Shown in pieces: positions 43,601 through 51,584 of a stretch of DNA of 64,000 nt. The stretch is taken from positions 3,596,001-3,660,000 of the forward strand of contig NZ_JAVBIJ010000001.1 in NCBI RefSeq assembly GCF_032193765.1. Reading direction: 5' to 3'. The stretch comes from Rhodoferax potami. GTDB lineage: Bacteria > Pseudomonadota > Gammaproteobacteria > Burkholderiales > Burkholderiaceae_C. Position 1 is the first letter of the stretch. Every line of letters begins with the position of its first letter. The notes under the pieces were generated by a model. It did no database searches. It saw only the letters and a list, made by a program, of their open reading frames with translations, and was not told the DNA's origin. A program made the translations under genes and the position numbers.

Positions 43601-46600
43601 TTGTAGCCGGTGTGAACGTGAGGACATTGCCTGCAGCCAGGCTGACAGAGCCATTGGTCACAGCGACAGAGCCACCCACTGCGATGGCGGTGCCGTTGAT
43701 CGCGGTGATCTGAGGATTGGCGCCTTCGAAGTTGTCCGCACTGGCGCCATTGGTGCCGGTGATGGGGTTAAAGCTGATGGCGGTGTCTTCATTGGTGGAG
43801 ACCGCGTCGGCGACGATATCGGCAATGGAGGCCACATTGATGGCGACCGTATCGGTGTCGCTGAAGGTGCCGTCGGTGGTGGTCAGCGTCAGCGTTGCGC
43901 CGCCGTTGTAGTCGGCAGTGGGCGCGAAGCTCAAGCCATTCAACGCACCGTTAATAGCTGCTGCAGTGCCGGTGATCGTCACAGAGCCGGAGCCATTGTT
44001 GGTGATGGTGGCGCCGGCAAAGGCCACGGCAGTCAGGGTGCCGTTAGTGACGGCCACCGTAGTGCTCAGAGTGCCGCCATCGACATCAGACACCGACAGT
44101 GCGTTGTTGTTGGCGGTGCTGAAGACGCGGGTGGTGTCTTCGTTGGTGGATTGTGCTGCAGGAACGCCATTGACTGGTGGGTTGTCATTGTCGGTAATGG
44201 TGGTCGTGATAGAACTGTTGCCCACAGCAAGGTTCTCATATCCGCCGCCGGTTGAGCCGGTAATCAATACCCTGAACTGTTCGCCAGTATCTGACACCGC
44301 ATCGTCCAGCGTTGTAACAACGAATGTTGCTGTTGTGGTTCCTGCCGCGATTGTTACTGTCCTTGATACCGGGACTAAGTCCCCATCATTTGTAGTGATG
44401 TGGTTAGTTACTACGCTCACTACCAAGTCGGTTGCAGGGGCTTTGTCCACAGTCAACGTGTACGTAGCAGTCGAACCTTCGGTGATGTCTGTTGGACCGG
44501 ATAACGACAGGTTTGCCGTGTCCTCTGGGCCGGGGGTGGCGGGGCCGCCGGGAGTCACATCATCATTGATGGTGGTAGTGACAGAGCTGGCAGCGGGGTT
44601 GGCGGAGATCGCCTCAAAGCCGCCACCGGAGATGGCGCCCAATTCCACGACGATGGTCTCGCCGTTATCGGCCAAAGCGTCATCGAGGGTGGTGAGGTCG
44701 AAGGTGGCAGAAGTGGCGCCTGCGGGGACAGTCACATTGACCACACGGGTGTAGTCGGAGCCATCGGTGGCGGTGCCGGAGTATGTCAAAGCGACAGTGA
44801 CGGGGGTGACGGCGGCCTGGCTGAGAGTGACGGTATAGCCGGAGGCGGACTGACCCTCAGTGACGGAGGCAGGACCGGTGAGGGAGACGGAGACCGTGTC
44901 CTCTGGGCCGGGGGTGCCGGGGCCGCCGGGAGTCACATCATCATTGATGGTGGTAGTGACAGAGCTGGCAGCGGGGTTGGCGGAGATCGCCTCAAAGCCG
45001 CCACCGGAGATGGCGCCCAATTCCACGACGATGGTCTCGCCGTTATCGGCCAAAGCGTCATCGAGGGTGGTGAGGTCGAAGGTGGCAGAAGTGGCGCCTG
45101 CGGGGACAGTCACATTGACCACACGGGTGTAGTCGGAGCCATCGGTGGCGGTGCCGGAGTATGTCAAAGCGACAGTGACGGGGGTGACGGCGGCCTGGCT
45201 GAGAGTGACGGTATAGCCGGAGGCGGACTGACCCTCAGTGACGGAGGCAGGACCGGTGAGGGAGACGGAGACCGTGTCCTCTGGGCCGGGGGTGCCGGGG
45301 CCGCCGGGAGTCACATCATCATTGATGGTGGTAGTGACAGAGCTGGCAGCGGGGTTGGCGGAGATCGCCTCAAAGCCGCCACCGGAGATGGCGCCCAATT
45401 CCACGACGATGGTCTCGCCGTTATCGGCCAAAGCGTCATCGAGGGTGGTGAGGTCGAAGGTGGCAGAAGTGGCGCCTGCGGGGACAGTCACATTGACCAC
45501 ACGGGTGTAGTCGGAGCCATCGGTGGCGGTGCCGGAGTATGTCAAAGCGACAGTGACGGGGGTGACGGCGGCCTGGCTGAGAGTGACGGTATAGCCGGAG
45601 GCGGACTGACCCTCAGTGACGGAGGCAGGACCGGTGAGGGAGACGGAGACCGTGTCCTCTGGGCCGGGGGTGCCGGGGCCGCCGGGAGTCACATCATCAT
45701 TGATGGTGGTAGTGACAGAGCTGGCAGCGGGGTTGGCGGAGATCGCCTCAAAGCCGCCACCGGAGATGGCGCCCAATTCCACGACGATGGTCTCGCCGTT
45801 ATCGGCCAAAGCGTCATCGAGGGTGGTGAGGTCGAAGGTGGCAGAAGTGGCGCCTGCGGGGACAGTCACATTGACCACACGGGTGTAGTCGGAGCCATCG
45901 GTGGCGGTGCCGGAGTATGTCAAAGCGACAGTGACGGGGGTGACGGCGGCCTGGCTGAGAGTGACGGTATAGCCGGAGGCGGACTGACCCTCAGTGACGG
46001 AGGCAGGACCGGTGAGGGAGACGGAGACCGTGTCCTCTGGGCCGGGGGTGCCGGGGCCGCCGGGAGTCACATCATCATTGATGGTGGTAGTGACAGAGCT
46101 GGCAGCGGGGTTGGCGGAGATCGCCTCAAAGCCGCCACCGGAGATGGCGCCCAATTCCACGACGATGGTCTCGCCGTTATCGGCCAAAGCGTCATCGAGG
46201 GTGGTGAGGTCGAAGGTGGCAGAAGTGGCGCCTGCGGGGACAGTCACATTGACCACACGGGTGTAGTCGGAGCCATCGGTGGCGGTGCCGGAGTATGTCA
46301 AAGCGACAGTGACGGGGGTGACGGCGGCCTGGCTGAGAGTGACGGTATAGCCGGAGGCGGACTGACCCTCAGTGACGGAGGCAGGACCGGTGAGGGAGAC
46401 GGAGACCGTGTCCTCTGGGCCGGGGGTGCCGGGGCCGCCGGGAGTCACATCATCATTGATGGTGGTAGTGACAGAGCTGGCAGCGGGGTTGGCGGAGATC
46501 GCCTCAAAGCCGCCACCGGAGATGGCGCCCAATTCCACGACGATGGTCTCGCCGTTATCGGCCAAAGCGTCATCGAGGGTGGTGAGGTCGAAGGTGGCAG

Positions 46601-49442
46601 AAGTGGCGCCTGCGGGGACAGTCACATTGACCACACGGGTGTAGTCGGAGCCATCGGTGGCGGTGCCGGAGTATGTCAAAGCGACAGTGACGGGGGTGAC
46701 GGCGGCCTGGCTGAGAGTGACGGTATAGCCGGAGGCGGACTGACCCTCAGTGACGGAGGCAGGACCGGTGAGGGAGACGGAGACCGTGTCCTCTGGGCCG
46801 GGGGTGCCGGGGCCGCCGGGAGTCACATCATCATTGATGGTGGTAGTGACAGAGCTGGCAGCGGGGTTGGCGGAGATCGCCTCAAAGCCGCCACCGGAGA
46901 TGGCGCCCAATTCCACGACGATGGTCTCGCCGTTATCGGCCAAAGCGTCATCGAGGGTGGTGAGGTCGAAGGTGGCAGAAGTGGCGCCTGCGGGGACAGT
47001 CACATTGACCACACGGGTGTAGTCGGAGCCATCGGTGGCGGTGCCGGAGTATGTCAAAGCGACAGTGACGGGGGTGACGGCGGCCTGGCTGAGAGTGACG
47101 GTATAGCCGGAGGCGGACTGACCCTCAGTGACGGAGGCAGGACCGGTGAGGGAGACGGAGACCGTGTCCTCTGGGCCGGGGGTGCCGGGGCCGCCGGGAG
47201 TCACATCATCATTGATGGTGGTAGTGACAGAGCTGGCAGCGGGGTTGGCGGAGATCGCCTCAAAGCCGCCACCGGAGATGGCGCCCAATTCCACGACGAT
47301 GGTCTCGCCGTTATCGGCCAAAGCGTCATCGAGGGTGGTGAGGTCGAAGGTGGCAGAAGTGGCGCCTGCGGGGACAGTCACATTGACCACACGGGTGTAG
47401 TCGGAGCCATCGGTGGCGGTGCCGGAGTATGTCAAAGCGACAGTGACGGGGGTGACGGCGGCCTGGCTGAGAGTGACGGTATAGCCGGAGGCGGACTGAC
47501 CCTCAGTGACGGAGGCAGGACCGGTGAGGGAGACGGAGACCGTGTCCTCTGGGCCGGGGGTGCCGGGGCCGCCGGGAGTCACATCATCATTGATGGTGGT
47601 AGTGACAGAGCTGGCAGCGGGGTTGGCGGAGATCGCCTCAAAGCCGCCACCGGAGATGGCGCCCAATTCCACGACGATGGTCTCGCCGTTATCGGCCAAA
47701 GCGTCATCGAGGGTGGTGAGGTCGAAGGTGGCAGAAGTGGCGCCTGCGGGGACAGTCACATTGACCACACGGGTGTAGTCGGAGCCATCGGTGGCGGTGC
47801 CGGAGTATGTCAAAGCGACAGTGACGGGGGTGACGGCGGCCTGGCTGAGAGTGACGGTATAGCCGGAGGCGGACTGACCCTCAGTGACGGAGGCAGGACC
47901 GGTGAGGGAGACGGAGACCGTGTCCTCTGGGCCGGGGGTGGCCTCGTCTTGCAGGTTTAATGTTTGCGTGTCATCGCCAATCGTCGCATTTATAGGTGCA
48001 CTAATTTGAACGCTGAAGGTCTCTGTACCTTCCAGAAGAGCGTCATCAAGGATTGATACCGTCACCGTTTTGCTAGTCTCACCTGGCGCAAACGTGAGTG
48101 AGCCTGATGTTGCAACATAGTCTGTACCTGCGATAGCAGTGCCATTGACCGTGTTGAAGTTCACCGTTGCGGGCAAGTTGGTTGCGCCTGTTTTTGTAAC
48201 AGTGAAAGTGATCGTTCCAGCGTCTTCGTTGATCGTGAAGTCGCTGCCCATGTTGAACACCGGGCGGTCGTCATCTGTAATGCCTGTGCTGCCATCGTCA
48301 ACAATGGTGCCCGTGCCTGTAGCAACAGCGATGGTTGCGCCCACAGGGTTACTTAAATTGACGTTAAAGGTTTCTGCTCCTTCTAGGACCCCGTCATTGG
48401 TGACGGCTACTGCAATCGTGCGAGTAGCTTCACCTGGCGCAAACGTGACCGTTCCTGGTGCGATCGTGAAATCTGCGGCTCCTGCGCTACCGTTGGTGCT
48501 GCTGAAGTCAACAGAAGCAACTTGACTCAAGTCGCCAGTTCGAGTGACCGTAAAAAAGACAGTCCCTGATGCTTCGTCAATTCGAACGCTGTTGATAGCT
48601 AACGACGGAACGTCACTTTCCAAGATGGTGCCGGTTCCTGTGACACTGCCAATAGTGATAGGCACGGTTTCGTTACCCTCAAACTGGGGGTCGTCGACCG
48701 TGGGGACCGATACGGTGAAGTTGCTTACTCCAGGCGGGACGGTGATGGTCCCGGCAGCTGCATTGAATATGACGCCGTTGCTAAAGCTCAATGTCCCCAA
48801 GTCCGCCGAGCTCGCTGTACCACCTCCGAGCGAAAAAGGATATGTACTGGCCGATGTCGTGACGCTGGAGAGCGCGACGTTGAAAACGAGCGTATTGCCT
48901 TCTGTTTGACTTGTGCTGCTAATGCCAGCAATGCTTGGTGCCGCAGGCGTGGCGGCGTTCTCTTGCACAAAGACTGTTTCTTGGGTGTCAGCGTCGCGAT
49001 CAATGGATGCTGTACCCAGGGACTCATTGATCCGCATGACGCGGACGAAGCTATGAGAGTCACTGGCATCACCGCCGGAGAGGCCGGCCGCGGTCGCTTC
49101 GAGCTGTGTGCTCAGGTCTCCGCCTGACGCAATGATTTGTTCAATGGCTGCTGAACCGCTATTCAGGTCCCGTAAGGCGGCTTCAGTGGCATCGGTAGGG
49201 CTCAATCCCAGCAGATTGGCGTCGATCAACAGCTCTCTGCCAGCTTCCAAGCTGATGGCTTGCCCATTGGGCAAAGCCAACTCTAAGCGAGTCCCGTTCT
49301 CGGTGATGACGACTTGACCCTCTTGGATTTCGTCGCCGACCTTGATGGCACGCTTAGTTCCGTCCGGAGATACGACCCATGCGTTGCCTTGCAAAATTAC
49401 GACGACGCCACGGGCTTGGGCGGAAACTTGGGATGTAGCCAT
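40668..49442 (-). CDS. LapA-like adhesin, N-terminal fragment (retention module, tandem repeats, partial VWA)
   Basis: 2924 codons; adhesin sequence runs from 49442 to 40726 and the last about 19 codons come from the IS21 right end, stopping at 40668. The N-terminus (residues 1-130) is a LapA-type retention module (GVVVILQGNAWVVSPDG, IQEGQVVITENGTRLELALPNG) ending in the LapG site TAAG at 117-120. Three diverged Calx-beta-like domains (about 180-510) precede nine identical 126-aa repeats, one diverged copy and four 226-aa repeats, then a T1SS-143-type repeat and the first half of a VWA domain (LILDVSGSMGS, MIDAS). GGAG stands 9 nt before the ATG. It lacks the C-terminal secretion signal, so a protein made from it should stay inside the cell and probably be degraded. 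Confidence 0.88.
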   Translation of the reverse strand: MATSQVSAQARGVVVILQGNAWVVSPDGTKRAIKVGDEIQEGQVVITENGTRLELALPNGQAISLEAGRELLIDANLLGLSPTDATEAALRDLNSGSAAIEQIIASGGDLSTQLEATAAGLSGGDASDSHSFVRVMRINESLGTASIDRDADTQETVFVQENAATPAAPSIAGISSTSQTEGNTLVFNVALSSVTTSASTYPFSLGGGTASSADLGTLSFSNGVIFNAAAGTITVPPGVSNFTVSVPTVDDPQFEGNETVPITIGSVTGTGTILESDVPSLAINSVRIDEASGTVFFTVTRTGDLSQVASVDFSSTNGSAGAADFTIAPGTVTFAPGEATRTIAVAVTNDGVLEGAETFNVNLSNPVGATIAVATGTGTIVDDGSTGITDDDRPVFNMGSDFTINEDAGTITFTVTKTGATNLPATVNFNTVNGTAIAGTDYVATSGSLTFAPGETSKTVTVSILDDALLEGTETFSVQISAPINATIGDDTQTLNLQDEATPGPEDTVSVSLTGPASVTEGQSASGYTVTLSQAAVTPVTVALTYSGTATDGSDYTRVVNVTVPAGATSATFDLTTLDDALADNGETIVVELGAISGGGFEAISANPAASSVTTTINDDVTPGGPGTPGPEDTVSVSLTGPASVTEGQSASGYTVTLSQAAVTPVTVALTYSGTATDGSDYTRVVNVTVPAGATSATFDLTTLDDALADNGETIVVELGAISGGGFEAISANPAASSVTTTINDDVTPGGPGTPGPEDTVSVSLTGPASVTEGQSASGYTVTLSQAAVTPVTVALTYSGTATDGSDYTRVVNVTVPAGATSATFDLTTLDDALADNGETIVVELGAISGGGFEAISANPAASSVTTTINDDVTPGGPGTPGPEDTVSVSLTGPASVTEGQSASGYTVTLSQAAVTPVTVALTYSGTATDGSDYTRVVNVTVPAGATSATFDLTTLDDALADNGETIVVELGAISGGGFEAISANPAASSVTTTINDDVTPGGPGTPGPEDTVSVSLTGPASVTEGQSASGYTVTLSQAAVTPVTVALTYSGTATDGSDYTRVVNVTVPAGATSATFDLTTLDDALADNGETIVVELGAISGGGFEAISANPAASSVTTTINDDVTPGGPGTPGPEDTVSVSLTGPASVTEGQSASGYTVTLSQAAVTPVTVALTYSGTATDGSDYTRVVNVTVPAGATSATFDLTTLDDALADNGETIVVELGAISGGGFEAISANPAASSVTTTINDDVTPGGPGTPGPEDTVSVSLTGPASVTEGQSASGYTVTLSQAAVTPVTVALTYSGTATDGSDYTRVVNVTVPAGATSATFDLTTLDDALADNGETIVVELGAISGGGFEAISANPAASSVTTTINDDVTPGGPGTPGPEDTVSVSLTGPASVTEGQSASGYTVTLSQAAVTPVTVALTYSGTATDGSDYTRVVNVTVPAGATSATFDLTTLDDALADNGETIVVELGAISGGGFEAISANPAASSVTTTINDDVTPGGPGTPGPEDTVSVSLTGPASVTEGQSASGYTVTLSQAAVTPVTVALTYSGTATDGSDYTRVVNVTVPAGATSATFDLTTLDDALADNGETIVVELGAISGGGFEAISANPAASSVTTTINDDVTPGGPATPGPEDTANLSLSGPTDITEGSTATYTLTVDKAPATDLVVSVVTNHITTNDGDLVPVSRTVTIAAGTTTATFVVTTLDDAVSDTGEQFRVLITGSTGGGYENLAVGNSSITTTITDNDNPPVNGVPAAQSTNEDTTRVFSTANNNALSVSDVDGGTLSTTVAVTNGTLTAVAFAGATITNNGSGSVTITGTAAAINGALNGLSFAPTADYNGGATLTLTTTDGTFSDTDTVAINVASIADIVADAVSTNEDTAISFNPITGTNGASADNFEGANPQITAINGTAIAVGGSVAVTNGSVSLAAGNVLTFTPATNFNGTVPVFSYTVTSGGVSETANVSVNVIAVNDPPVNGVPAAQSTNEDTTRVFSTANNNALSVSDVDGGTLSTTVAVTNGTLTAVAFAGATITNNGSGSVTITGTAAAINGALNGLSFAPTADYNGGATLTLTTTDGTFSDTDTVAINVASIADIVADAVSTNEDTAISFNPITGTNGASADNFEGANPQITAINGTAIAVGGSVAVTNGSVSLAAGNVLTFTPATNFNGTVPVFSYTVTSGGVSETANVSVNVIAVNDPPVNGVPAAQSTNEDTTRVFSTANNNALSVSDVDGGTLSTTVAVTNGTLTAVAFAGATITNNGSGSVTITGTAAAINGALNGLSFAPTADYNGGATLTLTTTDGTFSDTDTVAINVASIADIVADAVSTNEDTVISFNPITGTNGASADNFEGANPQITAINGTAIAVGGSVAVTNGSVSLAAGNVLTFTPATNFNGTVPVFSYTVTSGGVSETANVSVNVIAVNDPPVNGVPAAQSTNEDTTRVFSTANNNALSVSDVDGGTLSTTVAVTNGTLTAVAFAGATITNNGSGSVTITGTAAAINGALNGLSFAPTADYNGGATLTLTTTDGTFSDTDTVAINVASIADIVADAVSTNEDTAISFNPITGTNGASADNFEGANPQITAINGTAIAVGGSVAVTNGSVSLAAGNVLTFTPATNFNGTVPVFSYTVTSGGVSETANISVNVIAVNDAPTVGSSSASVSEEGLAGGIQDTAGNPSDTTNARSVSGTIAISDIDSTPTITLTAPAGVLTSGGVAVTWTGNGTSASPLVGSASGVEVLRATIDNTGNYTITLSKAIDHPTGGNENIRSLNIGVTATDPGSPSATATGTITLNIEDDAPAAVASTRVVTLPAINTNIELILDVSGSMGSAVGNTTRLQIMKDSVALLLDQYDNLGDIKVRIVTFSDAAVANSAGWVSIAQAKTFVNALTANGGTNYDAVKRSFDLIQLSNANAAWI
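40726..40729 (+). repeat. target site duplication GCAT, right
   Basis: GCAT directly after the TGACA end of the element; partner of 38584-38587. Confidence 0.85.
41470..44181 (-). repeat. four 678-bp tandem repeats in the adhesin gene
   Basis: Copies at 41470-42147, 42148-42825, 42826-43503 and 43504-44181, each 226 codons. They differ at very few bases (for example one GCC/GTC change encoding Ala or Val in the STNEDT-ISFNP segment). Each unit encodes two cadherin-like subdomains (VPAAQSTNEDTTRVFSTAN and SIADIVADAVSTNEDT). Confidence 0.93.
44521..47922 (-). repeat. nine 378-bp tandem repeats in the adhesin gene
   Basis: Exactly 9 x 378 bp, 126 codons each, seemingly identical by eye except one base in the boundary of the last copy (GGPGTPG to GGPATPG). 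Each encodes a Calx-beta-like unit (PEDTVSVSLTGPASVTEG ... LDDALADNGETIVVEL). Such identity means recent homogenisation, and the copy number may vary or be mis-assembled. Confidence 0.93.
49083..49094 (-). other. predicted LapG cleavage site (TAAG) in the adhesin retention module
   Basis: Codons 117-120 of the N-terminal fragment encode Thr-Ala-Ala-Gly within LEATAAGLSGG. LapG enzymes cut between the two Ala of such sites. LapG and LapD genes are in the same locus. Confidence 0.75.
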
Positions 49443-49533
49443 GTCAAAAACTCCAGAATCAGCATTGAATACTGACCAATGTAGAGCCTTTGAACTGTCT
49501 TAGCTATTGTCCCGTAGTACAGGTTTTCGAAAA
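49443..49533 (-). promoter_or_regulatory. short leader between luxR-type gene and adhesin gene
   Basis: 91 bp between the regulator stop and the adhesin ATG. On the minus strand it contains TTTTCGAAAACC, then GTACTACGGGACAATAG, and the GGAG Shine-Dalgarno. No convincing terminator is present, so adhesin transcription may come from here or by read-through. Confidence 0.3.
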
Positions 49534-50172
49534 TTATTGGATCCCGTGAACTTTTAACGCTAGTTGCAGGCGGTCCGTAACGTTCAGCTTTTCAAAAACA
49601 GCGCTCAAATGGGCTTTGACCGTTCGTTCGGTGATGTCGCATTGGGCTGCAATCACCGCATTGGTCGCGCCATGTGCGGCGAGGGATGCGATTTCCCGCT
49701 CCCGTGAGGTCAGTTGTTCGGCCCAATGGGTCGGGGCCGGTTTGCTCACCGGCATGGCGCTATTGGCCCGTTGGATCAATTGCTGCATCAGTTGTTGCCC
49801 GATCCACACATGGTCGGCCGAAGTCACCTGGTGGACCTGAAGAAGCGTTTCCGGATCTGCGAACGCATGGCAGTAGCCCGCACATCCTCTATCCAGCGCG
49901 ATCATGGCCTCTTCGTCCTTGGGGTAAGAGCTGGCGGCCAGAATCCGCAGCTTTTTGTGTTGCAGCAGCTCGTTCCAAACAGGGTCAGACCACGGGGGAA
50001 TATCGGCCACTGCCAAATCCAGCCAAACGATGTCACCAGTTCGGCGCACCAGACCTTTCAAGGCCGCGAAACTGCTGAGCTCTATCGGCGACTCGATGCC
50101 CAGCGCACTCCGCCAGTGCCTCAGTAAGCCGGGATCGCTGCTGACGAGCAGGGGCGCAGAGCTTTGTCTCAT
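49534..50172 (-). CDS. LuxR-family response regulator with degenerate receiver
   Basis: DNA-binding regulator of 212 aa. The C-terminal LuxR/NarL helix-turn-helix is clear (LTSREREIASLAAHGATNAV, then TERTVKAHLSAVFEKLNV). The N-terminal half looks like a receiver domain: possible phosphoacceptor Asp52 in VWLDLAV, but only one acid (Asp13) at the usual acidic pair and no clear switch Lys, so phosphorylation is doubtful. The start overlaps the lapC stop by 4 bp; it is the last gene of the lapB-lapC operon and lies directly upstream of the adhesin gene. It probably regulates adhesin expression; inferred from position. Confidence 0.88.
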   Translation of the reverse strand: MRQSSAPLLVSSDPGLLRHWRSALGIESPIELSSFAALKGLVRRTGDIVWLDLAVADIPPWSDPVWNELLQHKKLRILAASSYPKDEEAMIALDRGCAGYCHAFADPETLLQVHQVTSADHVWIGQQLMQQLIQRANSAMPVSKPAPTHWAEQLTSREREIASLAAHGATNAVIAAQCDITERTVKAHLSAVFEKLNVTDRLQLALKVHGIQ

Positions 50173-51584
50173 CGTTCAGTCATTGCGTTGGACTTGGCTC
50201 GCAGGATGGGCTTCATCAAGTAAGCCAGTACTGACTTCTTTCCTGTAAGTATGTCGACCTCCGCCACCATTCCAGGAATGATGGGCAGATTTTTTTGCCC
50301 GATGGTGGTGGCAAGCGTACGAACTTTGACCACAAAAAAGGCATTCCCTTTTTCGTCGATAACGCTATCCGCGCTGATCTGTTCGAGGGTTGCTTCCAGT
50401 CCGCCGTAGACGGCAAAGTCATAAGCGGTGAACTTGACCAAAGCCTTTTGCCCGGGGCGCAAGAATGCAATATCTCTGGGCAACACGCGCGCCTCGAGCA
50501 GCAGTGCGTCGTCAGAGGGAACAAGTTCAATCAAGTCTTTGCCAGGTTGCACCACCCCGCCCACGGTATTGACGCGCAATTGTTTGACTGTGCCATTGAC
50601 CGGGGATCGAATTTCGGTTTGCTTGACCCGGTCTTCAAGTGCCGTGCTGCCTTCAGACAATGCGCTCAGTTTTGCACTGGTTTCACTCAGTTCAGAACGC
50701 GCAATGTTACGGAAGGTCAATTCCACTTCCTGAATTTTTCGGTTGGACTCGGCAACCGCGGATTCCAGACGTGGAATGTCCGAGTTCGCACTGTCTCTTT
50801 CACCCCGGTACCGGGCGACATCCCGTTCCAAACGCAGAAGCTCCACGTCAGAAACAGCGCCGGACTTGACCAGCGGACGTGTGAGCTCTAACTCACGGGC
50901 TGTAAGAGTAAAGCTCTGGGCTGCTTGCTCTCGCCGTGCGCGCACAGAGATCAACTCCTGTGATCGTTGGGAGGATTGTTGACGCGCTACCCCGACTGTC
51001 GCATCCAGTTCGGCACGGCGGGATTCATAGAGGGCCCTCTCTTGCTCGACCAGCAAGGGCGCCTCTTTGAGCACTTCTTCAGGGGGCACAAACCGCGAGC
51101 CTTCCGCCAGAGCCTTCAGGCGGGCGGCCTTGGCCAAGAGCGACAAGTATTGCGATTGGTTTTCACGCAGGGATGACACCATCCGTGTCGGGTCCACCTT
51201 CAGTAAAAGGTCGCCGGTTTTGACCACTTGACCTTCTCTGGCCAATATTTCGGAGACGATGCCACCGTCCAGGCTTTGCAAAATCTGAATCTGCCGTGAC
51301 GGAATCACTTTGCCTTCACCGCGGGTTACTTCATCGAGTTCAGCCAATGCTGCCCACACAAGCAGAACAGCGACCGTCAATGCACTAAGCCAGACCACTA
51401 TTCTTGCCCCATGGGGCGTTTGCTCTGCGATGGCCCAGTCTGCGCTGGCGTCGAAGTCGCTGTCGAGGCTCGCTTTTTTGGCGGCCGTGAGGTCCAACGC
51501 CCGGTCTAGTGCGGGGGAGCAGAAGCCGTAGACGCGCTCCCACAACCGCGTCCACCAAGCTTTTTCTTTGGCTGGGGTATCCAT
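50169..51584 (-). CDS. lapC: HlyD-family type I secretion membrane-fusion protein (LapC)
   Basis: Inner-membrane-anchored periplasmic adaptor (471 aa) joining the ABC transporter to the outer-membrane channel. A single transmembrane helix (ARIVVWLSALTVAVLLVWAAL) at about residues 60-82 follows a cytosolic N-terminus. Then come the barrel-sandwich half GKVIPSRQIQILQSLDGGIV, a long alpha-helical coiled coil (about 150-310), and the second lipoyl half RSPVNGTVKQLRVNTVGGVV with the C-terminal beta barrel. The ATG at 51584 overlaps the lapB stop by one base (TGATG); a TTG one codon earlier is unnecessary. Confidence 0.93.
   Translation of the reverse strand: MDTPAKEKAWWTRLWERVYGFCSPALDRALDLTAAKKASLDSDFDASADWAIAEQTPHGARIVVWLSALTVAVLLVWAALAELDEVTRGEGKVIPSRQIQILQSLDGGIVSEILAREGQVVKTGDLLLKVDPTRMVSSLRENQSQYLSLLAKAARLKALAEGSRFVPPEEVLKEAPLLVEQERALYESRRAELDATVGVARQQSSQRSQELISVRARREQAAQSFTLTARELELTRPLVKSGAVSDVELLRLERDVARYRGERDSANSDIPRLESAVAESNRKIQEVELTFRNIARSELSETSAKLSALSEGSTALEDRVKQTEIRSPVNGTVKQLRVNTVGGVVQPGKDLIELVPSDDALLLEARVLPRDIAFLRPGQKALVKFTAYDFAVYGGLEATLEQISADSVIDEKGNAFFVVKVRTLATTIGQKNLPIIPGMVAEVDILTGKKSVLAYLMKPILRAKSNAMTER

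Noticed and set aside
41406..44255. 949-codon open frame antisense to the adhesin repeats, rich in Gly/Asp
   Set aside because: It is a periodic mirror of the 678-bp repeats with the same period and composition and has no independent start context or known domain. The minus-strand frame has clear adhesin domains.
44860..47778. Eight identical 90-codon open frames spaced 378 bp on the plus strand
   Set aside because: They arise only because the adhesin repeat is perfect; each is a shadow of one repeat unit.
41470..47922. CRISPR-like periodic repeats
   Set aside because: Repeat units are 378 and 678 bp, contiguous, coding and without spacers; no cas genes are present.
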